A stretch of 64,000 nucleotides of DNA. Source: CAZQGO01 sp964593065. GTDB lineage: Bacteria; Oederibacteriota; JAAXVQ01. The position numbers and the translations under genes were made by a program. Shown in pieces: positions 34,215-41,293 of the stretch (within the stretch, counting starts at the first letter, position 1; each line of letters opens with the position of its first letter). Location: contig CAZQGO010000015.1 of assembly GCA_964593065.1 (NCBI GenBank), forward strand, positions 1-64,000. Reading direction: 5' to 3'. The notes below the pieces were generated by a model. That model was not told the origin of the DNA. It did not search any database and saw only the letters and a program-made list of their open reading frames with translations.

Positions 34215-35070
34215 GCCGGCGTCCTCCCCCGCCCCCCCGCGTCCGCCGCGTCCGGCGGCCGGAGGAAGGCTTGGCTGCGCGACCGGCGCGGGACCGGCGG
34301 CGGTCGAACTCCACGAAGGCGTATGCATTGTGGTTATGAATGCTTTCCAGGTTTTCGCTCTCCACGGTGAACCAGCTGATCCGAAGATCCTTCCGCAACT
34401 GGCGGGCGATTTCCCGGACAATGTCCTCGACAAACGCGGGATGGTCGTAGGCCCGCTCGGTGACGTATTTTTCATCTTCCCGTTTCAGGAGGGCGTAGAG
34501 ATCGCAGACCGCGCTCCTTTCCGCGAGGTCGATGAGCTCCTCGATCCAAACCAGGGCGTGCATGCGGATGGTAACCGTCACCAAGGAGCGCTGGTTGTGG
34601 GCGCCCCGCTCGCTGATCTCCTTGGAGCAGGGGCAAAGCGTGGTCACGGGCACCCGCACGGCCAGGATCAGATCCCTTTCCCCGTCGCGGTGGTGGCTGG
34701 CCACCATGGTGCATTGATATTCCATCAGGCTGACGGCCTTGGACACCGGAGCCTGTTTTTCAATGAAATAGGGAAAGGACAATTCCAGGTAGGCCGCCTC
34801 GGAATTCAGGGTCGCGCGCATGTCCTGCAGGATTCCATCCACATGGCGGATGTCGATCTCGCGCTGGTTCCGGTGCAGGACCTCGATGAAGCGGCTCATG
34901 TGCGTGCCCCGGAAACGTTCCGGCAAGTGCACGTAGAGGTTGACATCGGCCACCGTGTGCTGGGCGGTATGCGCACGGTCCAGCACCGAAATCGGATACT
35001 TGATGTTGCGGATGCCCACCTTGTCAATGGCGATCTGGCGGTAATCCCGCTGGTTCTGGACGTCCTTCAT
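34198..35070 (-). CDS. folE2: GTP cyclohydrolase IB (FolE2)
   Basis: 290 residues. Converts GTP to 7,8-dihydroneopterin triphosphate, the entry to pterin, folate and queuosine routes. Signature TTLCPCSKEISERGAHNQRS near 165 contains the metal-binding cysteine. Other family segments are MVASHHRDG and ISWFTVESENLESIHNHNAYA. FolE2 often replaces zinc-dependent FolE where zinc is scarce. The C-terminal 30 residues are Arg/Gly-rich and add nothing to the fold. ATG 35070 lies five bases after the PTPS stop; the 3' end overlaps the STAS gene by 17 bases. Confidence 0.94.
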   Translation of the reverse strand: MKDVQNQRDYRQIAIDKVGIRNIKYPISVLDRAHTAQHTVADVNLYVHLPERFRGTHMSRFIEVLHRNQREIDIRHVDGILQDMRATLNSEAAYLELSFPYFIEKQAPVSKAVSLMEYQCTMVASHHRDGERDLILAVRVPVTTLCPCSKEISERGAHNQRSLVTVTIRMHALVWIEELIDLAERSAVCDLYALLKREDEKYVTERAYDHPAFVEDIVREIARQLRKDLRISWFTVESENLESIHNHNAYAFVEFDRRRSRAGRAAKPSSGRRTRRTRGGGGGRRHGSTG

Positions 35071-35074
35071 GACC

Positions 35075-35485
35075 CTAGGCCTCCCCGCGGTAGATCACGC
35101 AGTTGTTGGCGGTTTCCCAAATCTTCACTTCATGCAGCAGGCCCGGCGCCAGTCGGTCCTGGAGCTGTTCCCAGACCGCCTGGGCCAAGTTCTCCGTGGT
35201 GGGAATGCGGCCGCGCAGCATGGGAACGTCCCGGTTCAAATCGCGGTGATCCAGGTGGGCGACCACATGCTCTTCCAGCAGGCGTTTGAAATCCGTCAGG
35301 TTCAGGACCATGCCGGTACGGGGGTCGATCTGGCCGCGCACGGTGACTTCCAGGACGTAGTTGTGCCCGTGCCCGGAAGGCCGGCTGCATTTCCCGAAAA
35401 CCCTGGCGTTCTCCGCGGGCGATAATTGGGGCGATTCCAGGCGGTGGGCGGCGCTGAATTCCACCCGTTTGCGCACGTAGATCAC
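35075..35485 (-). CDS. ptpS: 6-pyruvoyl-tetrahydropterin synthase (PTPS)/QueD family
   Basis: 136 residues. Zinc ligands His14, His39 and His41 (HRL and GHGHNY), catalytic Cys33 in VFGKCSRPSG, Asp79-His80 in LDHRDLN, and the pterin anchor Glu124 in WETANNC. The segments VFGKC, GHGHNYVLEVTV, IDPRTGMVLNLTD and TTEN look like animal PTPS, more than like E. coli QueD, which reads CGRLHGHSF. PTPS turns dihydroneopterin triphosphate into 6-pyruvoyl-tetrahydropterin; QueD makes a queuosine intermediate. The GTG at 35485 overlaps the SDR stop (GTGA) and has a GGAAGAG region upstream. It lies between an SDR gene and folE2, which fits pterin-cofactor synthesis. Confidence 0.88.
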   Translation of the reverse strand: MIYVRKRVEFSAAHRLESPQLSPAENARVFGKCSRPSGHGHNYVLEVTVRGQIDPRTGMVLNLTDFKRLLEEHVVAHLDHRDLNRDVPMLRGRIPTTENLAQAVWEQLQDRLAPGLLHEVKIWETANNCVIYRGEA

Positions 35486-36216
35486 GGCCGCGTCTCTCTT
35501 CCGCCGGCCCGGGGCGGTCCGGCCAGCATCAGGTTGGCGCCGTTGATCGCGCGGCTGTCGTCGCTGAGAAGGAAAACCGCCACGCGCGCCACTTCCTCGG
35601 GCTCCATGGCCGGCGGGAGCTGCGGTGCCGCCGCCCGCAGCATGGAGGTGTTCACGGCCGCCGGCGACAGGCAGTTGACGCGGACGCCCAGGGTCCGGGC
35701 CTCCACGGCCAGAATCTCGGTGAGTCCGGATACGCCGTACTTGCTGACGTTGTAGGCGGCGAACCCCGGAAATTTTTCCACTCCGGGCAGCCCCGAAAAG
35801 GAGGAAAAGTTCACGATGGCGCCCCCCGGGCGCAGGCAGTTCAAGGCTTCGCGGCAGCACAGCAGGGTGCCGGTCAAATTGATCCGCAGCACCTCTTCCC
35901 AGGCGGCCAGGTCCAGTTCCCGCCAGGGCGTCCTGTGGAAAATGGCCGCACAATGGATCGATCCGTCCAGGCCGCCCAGGTCCTCCACGGCGCGCGCGAA
36001 CAGTCCGCGGACCTGGGATGAATCGCCTACGTCGCAGGGGACCACCCGGGGAGGCGGAGCTGCCGCGGGCCAGTGCGCCGCGACCTCTTCCAACTCGGCC
36101 CGGGTCCGGCTGGCGATCACCAGCCGCGCCCCTTCCCGGGCTGCGGCCTCGGCGCAGGCGCGGCCGATGCCGCGGCCCGCCCCCGTGACCAGGACGCGCT
36201 GCGCTTGCAGTCTCAC
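35482..36216 (-). CDS. Short-chain dehydrogenase/reductase, possible sepiapterin-reductase-like step
   Basis: 244 residues. NAD(P)-binding TGAGRGIGRA near the start, CDVGD, an NxS-region VNFSSFSG, and catalytic YNVSK (AAYNVSKYGVSG). Classical SDR length. It reduces a carbonyl with NAD(P)H. The gene sits between a methyltransferase and PTPS. Sepiapterin reductases are SDRs that act on the PTPS product, so this is a reasonable candidate, but the SDR substrate cannot be read from sequence. The GTG at 36216 overlaps the methyltransferase stop (GTGA), which sets it over the frame extending to 36387. Confidence 0.82.
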   Translation of the reverse strand: MRLQAQRVLVTGAGRGIGRACAEAAAREGARLVIASRTRAELEEVAAHWPAAAPPPRVVPCDVGDSSQVRGLFARAVEDLGGLDGSIHCAAIFHRTPWRELDLAAWEEVLRINLTGTLLCCREALNCLRPGGAIVNFSSFSGLPGVEKFPGFAAYNVSKYGVSGLTEILAVEARTLGVRVNCLSPAAVNTSMLRAAAPQLPPAMEPEEVARVAVFLLSDDSRAINGANLMLAGPPRAGGRETRP

Positions 36217-36977
36217 GGCCTGGTTCCGCCGTTTTTCCCGCTGCGCCGCCAGACTGCAGCCTGCAGGACGCGCCGGTAGGTTGAGCCGAACATCGGCCCG
36301 GGGTAACGGTACTCTTTCAGGGATTGGAGCCGCAGGCGGTTCCCCGCCGCGCCGCGGATTTCCTCCATGGAATAAAACTGGAACCACATGTGCGCCTCCG
36401 GATCATACAGGCGACCCCGCCCCGGATCCCGTGTTTTCCGCAGCAGGGGGCCGTAGTAGCCGTCCTGGGGCAGGAAATGATAAGTCAAAAAATACCCCCC
36501 GGGTTTCAAGACCCTGGCGATTTCGCTCCAGAAGCGGCGGCGCCGGGTCCCGCGGGTGAGGTTGTCGGCGGCCGTGATCTCCTGGACGGCATCGAAATGG
36601 GAGTCCAAAAAAGGCAGGGGCTCCGCCAAGTCGTGGCGCAACAGCTCGAGGCGCCCGGGAAGGCCGCGGCCGGCCCGGCGAAAATCCTTCAAGGCCGCCG
36701 GCGCCACGTCCAAACCGCACACCGTCCAACCGGAGCGCAAGAACGGCAGGCTGTTGCGCCCGCGCCCGCAGCCCAAATCCAGCAACCGGCCCCGGTGCAG
36801 GCCGGCCCGGCGCAGCCGGGCTTTGAACTCGGCCACGCACTTTTCCGGCCTCCAAGTCCGGGAGGATTCGATGCGCTTCGGCCCGCGCCGTGCGTATTCC
36901 CGGATCCAGGCCCGGTGTTGCGGCCGCAGCGGGAAGGAACCCGGCGGCGGGCCCTGCCCCTCCGACGCGTCACGCAC
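36213..36977 (-). CDS. Class I SAM-dependent methyltransferase
   Basis: 254 residues. Motif I LLDLGCGRGRNSLPFLRSG, motif II GLDVAP, a DLAEPLPF loop and LKPGGYFLTYHF (post II). The N-terminal 50 residues are Arg-rich. Substrate is unknown; as a member of the same operon it might methylate the pterin or a sugar/tail attached to it, which is only a hypothesis. The GTG at 36977 has GGGGGA nearby and follows the hydrolase stop by 14 bases. The longer frame to 37472 lies inside the hydrolase and is rejected. Confidence 0.8.
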   Translation of the reverse strand: MRDASEGQGPPPGSFPLRPQHRAWIREYARRGPKRIESSRTWRPEKCVAEFKARLRRAGLHRGRLLDLGCGRGRNSLPFLRSGWTVCGLDVAPAALKDFRRAGRGLPGRLELLRHDLAEPLPFLDSHFDAVQEITAADNLTRGTRRRRFWSEIARVLKPGGYFLTYHFLPQDGYYGPLLRKTRDPGRGRLYDPEAHMWFQFYSMEEIRGAAGNRLRLQSLKEYRYPGPMFGSTYRRVLQAAVWRRSGKNGGTRP

Positions 36978-36991
36978 GTTGCGTCCCCCGT

Positions 36992-37933
36992 TTACCGGGA
37001 CTTCCCGCCGGAAGCGGTGCCGCCGGCGGGGAGGCCGAGAAAGGTGCGCACGGCCTTCAGCACCAGCCGGGGTGCCGTTTCCAAGGGAAGGTGGCCCACG
37101 CCTGGAAGAATTTCCAGTTTGGCCCCGGGAATATTGTCGGCCAAGTAGCGTCCGTTGATGGGCGGCACGACGCGGTCCTCTTCGCCCCACAGCACCAGGG
37201 TCGGGACCTGCAGTCGTTCCTCGTACGCCAAATATCGGAATTGGGTGCAGGCGCGCAGGACGCGCAGAAACCCCGCCCGGCCCCCCGCCGTGTTCAGGGG
37301 GCGGTAGTATTGTTCCACGAATTTTTCCCACCCCGCATGTCCCGCAGGCCAGGCCCGAACCAGCAGGCGGCGGATGAAGTCCCGGCCGAGGAATAAGCTG
37401 GCCCAGGCCTCCCCCAGCACGGGCCAGCGCCACCACCAGCCCAGGGTGTCGACGCTGCGACCCGCGGAGCAATCCGGGGCGATGAGAATGAGGTGCTGAA
37501 CCAGCCGCGGATAACTTGCAGCCAGGACCATGGCGACGCCGCCCCCCAAATCATGCCCGATCAGATCGATGTTCTCGATGCCCAGGCGGTCCAGCAGCAA
37601 CTTGACGTCCAGCGCGAGACCTTCCGGGGACACATCTCCGGCCCCGGTCTTGTCGGAAAGCCCCAGACCAGGAAAATCGATGAGGAGGAGGCGGGTACCC
37701 GGCCAGGCAGCCGTGGTCAGGGCCTGATACGCCGCGGAATGATACGGGAACCCGTGCAACAGCACCAGGGTCCGCCCGGACCCGAAGGAATCGGCGTAGA
37801 TTCGCTTTCCGTTCACCGGGTAGAATTCACCGCGAATCGGAAAAATGGCCCGGGGATTGTGGAACCGTTGCAGGTAAAAGCCACCCCAAACCAGCACGAA
37901 CAGCAAAATGACCCACCACACCCAACGCGCCAT
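36992..37933 (-). CDS. Alpha/beta hydrolase with aspartate nucleophile, membrane-anchored
   Basis: 313 residues. One membrane helix at about 4-20 anchors a soluble alpha/beta-hydrolase domain. The oxyanion loop is HGFPYHS, and the nucleophile elbow is GHDLGG. Asp as nucleophile, with Asp in EEDRVVP and His in GVGHLP, is the pattern of haloalkane dehalogenases and epoxide hydrolases. Cap-domain helices lie at about 165-235. Its link to the pterin genes downstream may be incidental. It is the first gene of the operon and is preceded by a sigma-70-like promoter. ATG 37933 has AGGAGAGG upstream. Confidence 0.82.
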   Translation of the reverse strand: MARWVWWVILLFVLVWGGFYLQRFHNPRAIFPIRGEFYPVNGKRIYADSFGSGRTLVLLHGFPYHSAAYQALTTAAWPGTRLLLIDFPGLGLSDKTGAGDVSPEGLALDVKLLLDRLGIENIDLIGHDLGGGVAMVLAASYPRLVQHLILIAPDCSAGRSVDTLGWWWRWPVLGEAWASLFLGRDFIRRLLVRAWPAGHAGWEKFVEQYYRPLNTAGGRAGFLRVLRACTQFRYLAYEERLQVPTLVLWGEEDRVVPPINGRYLADNIPGAKLEILPGVGHLPLETAPRLVLKAVRTFLGLPAGGTASGGKSR

Positions 37934-37987
37934 CCGGAAGTCCTCTCCTGGTAAGCGAAACGGCCGGACCGATCCGGCGTGAATTGT

Positions 37988-38017
37988 ATGCTAGCAAAAA
38001 GCTTGGACCACTGTCAA
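37988..38017 (-). promoter_or_regulatory. Sigma-70-like promoter for the hydrolase-folE2-STAS operon
   Basis: Minus strand: TTGACA (38017-38012), 18-base spacer, TAGCAT (37993-37988), about 50 bases before the ATG at 37933. The -35 is perfect; the -10 matches four of six. Confidence 0.55.
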
Positions 38018-38155
38018 ACCCTTTAACCTCGATGCCGGACAGCCCGAAGGATCCGGAAGGCACAATGCCGCACGGTTTTTCCTTGCCGCGCGCTTGGACG
38101 GCATGGGAAAATGTCAGCATTCCTTTTCGCGCCGTACGGCATCGGGAGGACGTGC

Positions 38156-38848
38156 ATGGGGAAAACCGGACTGGAAATCCTGTTGCTCGCGGGATGGTTG
38201 GCCTCGGCGGCAAACGCCGGTTGGGAATACGGGCCCATTTCCCGGAACACGCGTCTGCCCGCCGGGGACAGCGAAGTCTGGGAGTTCGGCATGGTGTACA
38301 CGGCCGCGGCCCTTTATCCGGATCAAATCATCTGCCCGGCGGGTAGCCGGCTCGTGATTCACTTCCTGAATCTCTCCCCGGAGGCGGTTACGCTGGAAGT
38401 CGAGGGGACGGCCGCCGCCCGCGTCGCTCCCGGCGCCTACCGCCGTTTGCGTCTGGGGACCCAGGCTCCCGGAACGCGTACGCTCGTCCTGGAAAACGTG
38501 TCCGCGGAGGATAACGCGCACGCGGAGGACCCGCGTGAATTGCCGGCGCAAATGAAAATACCGCTGCTGGCCGGCACCTGGCCGGGCGAAACCGCGGTCT
38601 ACCGTGCCGTGTGGCTTCGGCGCGGCCCGTCCCTCCTGCCGCGACGCAGCCTGCTGCCGGCCGGCCGCGTCAGCGAACTGTTCCTGGCCGCCAGCCCGGG
38701 GACTTCGTCCCGGCTCTGGGAGGCGGATTCCCACACCTTCCTGTGGAAACCGGGCCAAGTCACGCTCACGGAATTCATCCGTCCCGCCTCGGCGGTTCTG
38801 CCCTGCCCTCCGGCCGAAAATCCCCCGGGCCAGCTCCTGATTCGCTAG
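38156..38848 (+). CDS. Exported protein, possibly cupredoxin-like
   Basis: 230 residues, ATG 38156 with GGGAGG six bases upstream. A signal peptide (about 1-22, LLAGWLASAANA) precedes a beta-rich domain: EVWEFGMVYTAAALYPDQI, RLVIHFLNLSPEAVTLEVEG and RRLRLGTQAPGTRTLVLENV. The strands resemble the two-sheet sandwich of cupredoxins, with HFLNLSPEAVTLEV like the N-terminal copper strand, but no clear copper-ligand set is visible. A later block (LFLAASPG, HTFLWKPGQVTLTEFI) repeats the pattern. It probably works in the periplasm. The divergent hydrolase gene shares its upstream region. I do not recognise a named family. Confidence 0.6.
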   Translation: MGKTGLEILLLAGWLASAANAGWEYGPISRNTRLPAGDSEVWEFGMVYTAAALYPDQIICPAGSRLVIHFLNLSPEAVTLEVEGTAAARVAPGAYRRLRLGTQAPGTRTLVLENVSAEDNAHAEDPRELPAQMKIPLLAGTWPGETAVYRAVWLRRGPSLLPRRSLLPAGRVSELFLAASPGTSSRLWEADSHTFLWKPGQVTLTEFIRPASAVLPCPPAENPPGQLLIR

Positions 38849-38871
38849 CCGCAGTCAGGGCGTGGAAAGGT

Positions 38872-39366
38872 TCAGGCGAATTTTTCCCAATGCAGCATGG
38901 ATTCCAGACCGCGTTTCAGCAGGCGCGGCGTTTCCGCCGGGAACCCGCAGGGCACCAAGGCGATCAATTTCAGGGGGCCGGCGACGCCCAGGATTTGCAG
39001 AATCTGCGGCGCATAGGGTTTCTTGTCCCCCGCCACCCAGCAGGCCCCCACGCCCTGGGCGTGCAGAGCGTTCAGCAGGTTGACCACCGCGGCCGTGCCG
39101 TCTTCCAGGTAATATTTGGTGTCCCGGCATACAATCGCCACGCAGGCGGGCGCCCCGGCGATGAACTTCCCATGATCCGTGACTGCGGCGAGCCGGGCTA
39201 ATTTCTCCGGGCCGGTCACCGCAATGAATTCCCAGGGCTGCTCGTTGCGGGCCGTGGGCGCCATGCGGGCCGCATCGAGGGCCTTGAGCAGAACTTCCCG
39301 CGGCACGGGCCGCGCCTGGTACTTGCGGATGCTGCGTCGTGAAGTCAATGCGGCCAGGGTTTCCAT
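38872..39366 (-). CDS. Nitroreductase-family FMN protein, short form
   Basis: 164 residues. FMN-binding RRSIRKYQARPVP near the N-terminus and MAPTARNEQPWEFI are the family signatures; the C-terminal LKLIALVPCGFPAETP closes the FMN pocket. The usual full-length family member has 180-220 residues; this one is the compact type. It likely reduces a quinone or nitro compound or acts as an iodotyrosine-deiodinase-like enzyme. ATG 39366 has GGGGG eight bases upstream. It lies 88 bases after pgmB on the same strand; the plus-strand exported-protein gene ends 23 bases away, so the two converge. Confidence 0.85.
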   Translation of the reverse strand: METLAALTSRRSIRKYQARPVPREVLLKALDAARMAPTARNEQPWEFIAVTGPEKLARLAAVTDHGKFIAGAPACVAIVCRDTKYYLEDGTAAVVNLLNALHAQGVGACWVAGDKKPYAPQILQILGVAGPLKLIALVPCGFPAETPRLLKRGLESMLHWEKFA

Positions 39367-39454
39367 GGAAATCACCCCCTTGTTCAAATCGTCGCGGGCC
39401 GGGCCGAGGCGGATGCACTGCCGACAATTCCTGCCGGGGAAGCCGTGCCGGCGG

Positions 39455-40120
39455 TCACGCCGAAGACGGCCGGAGCGGTCCCTCCAGCAGCCGCCGAAAG
39501 TCCTCCACGCCGACCTCGGCGAGTCCGGCGACGACCCGCTCGGCACGGGGCAGGTTCTTCGCATCGCCGATGCCGAGATGGTGCATGCCCGCGGCGATGG
39601 CGGCCTCGATTCCGGATTCCGCATCCTCCACGACCACGCAGCGCGCGGGCTCCGCATCCAGGCGCCGGGCGGATAGCAAAAACAGTTCGGGGTCCGGCTT
39701 TCCGCGCTGAATCTCCCTGCCGTCCACGACGGCGTCGAAGGCCTCCGTCATCTGGATCTTGCTTAAAACCAGGCGCGCGTTCTTGGAAGAGGAGGCCAGC
39801 GCGATCCTGAACCCCGCCCTTTTCAACCCGCCGATCAGTTCTCCGGCTCCAGGCAAGACATCTCCGGGTTTCAGGGTTTGGACCAAATCCAGGTAATAGC
39901 CGTTCTTGCGATCCGTGTATTCCCGGATTTTCTCCTCGCCGGGGTTGTGGCCCAGCAACAGGAGGAGGGATTCGCGCCGCGGTACGCCCCGCAGCTTTTC
40001 GTTGGCCTGCCGGTCGAATGGCACTCCCAATTCATCGGCCAGTTTTTTCCACCCCTGGTAGTGATACTCCGCCGTATCCACGATCACGCCGTCCAGGTCA
40101 AATATGACCGCCTGGTTCAT
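39455..40120 (-). CDS. pgmB: Beta-phosphoglucomutase
   Basis: 221 residues. It interconverts beta-glucose 1-phosphate and glucose 6-phosphate. FDLDGVIVDTAEYHYQGWKK holds Asp nucleophile/acid pair 8 and 10 and the TAEYH-W-K pattern specific to beta-PGM. KLRGVPRRESL matches the substrate-specificity loop, and ASSSKNA, RGKPDPELF and VVEDAESGIEAA supply the remaining HAD motifs. ATG 40120 has GGAG upstream. No maltose or trehalose phosphorylase is adjacent, so the sugar source is unknown. It is a second HAD-type enzyme in the window, clearly distinct from the one at 2233-2901. Confidence 0.85.
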   Translation of the reverse strand: MNQAVIFDLDGVIVDTAEYHYQGWKKLADELGVPFDRQANEKLRGVPRRESLLLLLGHNPGEEKIREYTDRKNGYYLDLVQTLKPGDVLPGAGELIGGLKRAGFRIALASSSKNARLVLSKIQMTEAFDAVVDGREIQRGKPDPELFLLSARRLDAEPARCVVVEDAESGIEAAIAAGMHHLGIGDAKNLPRAERVVAGLAEVGVEDFRRLLEGPLRPSSA

Positions 40121-40246
40121 GGATGAACACTCTCCTTCCCTTGCCCGTCTTCCCGCGTCCCGGGGCAAAATCCCGGTCTCCGTCCGCTCCGGGAAGGACC
40201 GGGCCTGCCGTCGGTCCGTGGATGCCCCCCGCCTCGGTCCAGCGGC

Positions 40247-40281
40247 AAAAAAACAGGCTGCGGCGATAAACCCGCAGCCTG
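40247..40281 (-). terminator. Strong intrinsic terminator after the archaemetzincin-like gene
   Basis: Minus strand: CAGGCTGCGG, eight-base loop, CCGCAGCCTG, then seven T residues. A perfect ten-base-pair stem at 40254-40281, about 90 bases past the stop at 40374. Confidence 0.88.
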
Positions 40282-40373
40282 CGATCCAAGGTTATTGCTC
40301 TCCGCCCAGGATGGCCCGGGACGGAAGTCAAGGCTCCGCGCCCGTGACCCGCGGCCCCGGACCGGGCCCGGCG

Positions 40374-41177
40374 CTAGATATCAGCCACCAGCGGCTCGTC
40401 GGGTTCGGATTTGTCCGTATGCACGGCGGCCTCCTCGGCGGCCGGCGCGGTTTCAGACGCGGCTTCTCCGGAAGGCGTTTCGGCTTCTTCGTCCTGCGCG
40501 GGGACGGTTTCGGAAGCGGGCAGCACCTGTTTTTCCACCTCCGGACCCGCGTTCCGGTTCTCATCCCCGACTTCTCCCTCCGGCGCGCCCGCGCCGGCGG
40601 CAGCCTCTGCGGCCAGGGTTTCGGGATGCAGTTTGCGGGTCAGCCTGGCCTGGCAGGCCGGGCAAAAAGCCTGGCCTTTTTCGTCCAGCCGCCACAGGCT
40701 GCTCGTGGGTAGAAGCACGCACTTTTTCTGCAGGCAGGGCGGCAGTCCGGCCGCCATCCCCACCTGGAAAATGGCCTCGGTGACGGCGCGGCGCAGAAAC
40801 AATTCGCGTTTGCTGGTTTTTTTATAAAATTCCTCGCGCATCCGGGACAGGGCGATGATGGCCGCGCCCCGTTCCGGGCGATTGACGCCGAAAACGAAGG
40901 ACTTATCCCCGGCGAACATGTCCGCGTCCACGACCCCCAGCACGGCGACGAGGCTTTCGCGCTTGCGCCCGGAGACCAGCGGCAGGAGTTTCTCGGCGTC
41001 AAATTGGCGCCTCTCGTCGGAATAGGTGGCGGTATCCGGCTCGTCGGAACGTCCGATGCGGACGTGGAAATGGTAGCTTTTTCTCAAGGCTACGGCGATT
41101 TCCTCCAGAATATCTACCAAGACTTTGCCCAGCGGTACCAAAAGAATTTCCTTTTGCTGCTCACGCGTTCTTTCCAT
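40374..41177 (-). CDS. Archaemetzincin homologue lacking the catalytic zinc motif
   Basis: 267 residues. VLGVVDADMFAGDKSFVFGV and ALSRMREEFY align with archaemetzincin (AmzA) core segments. Where AmzA has HExxHxxGxxHC, this protein reads IFQVGMAAGLPPC: all three zinc-binding histidines and the catalytic glutamate are gone. The four-cysteine structural zinc site survives: PPCLQKKC (Cx4C) and, later, CPAC. The C-terminal 90 residues are acidic, low-complexity and disordered. It is therefore probably a non-catalytic binding or scaffold protein. ATG 41177 has AGGAGG nearby upstream. A strong terminator follows. The upstream cstA gene is on the same strand, 116 bases away. Confidence 0.78.
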   Translation of the reverse strand: MERTREQQKEILLVPLGKVLVDILEEIAVALRKSYHFHVRIGRSDEPDTATYSDERRQFDAEKLLPLVSGRKRESLVAVLGVVDADMFAGDKSFVFGVNRPERGAAIIALSRMREEFYKKTSKRELFLRRAVTEAIFQVGMAAGLPPCLQKKCVLLPTSSLWRLDEKGQAFCPACQARLTRKLHPETLAAEAAAGAGAPEGEVGDENRNAGPEVEKQVLPASETVPAQDEEAETPSGEAASETAPAAEEAAVHTDKSEPDEPLVADI

Positions 41178-41293
41178 TCCTTGCTCCTCCTTGGTTCAAT
41201 TCCCGCGGCGGTGGCGTTCTACGATCCAGCCGCGTTCTGATTCTACCGGTAAACGGCCATGAAGTCACGTAAATTCGGCCCGGCCCTGCGGGA

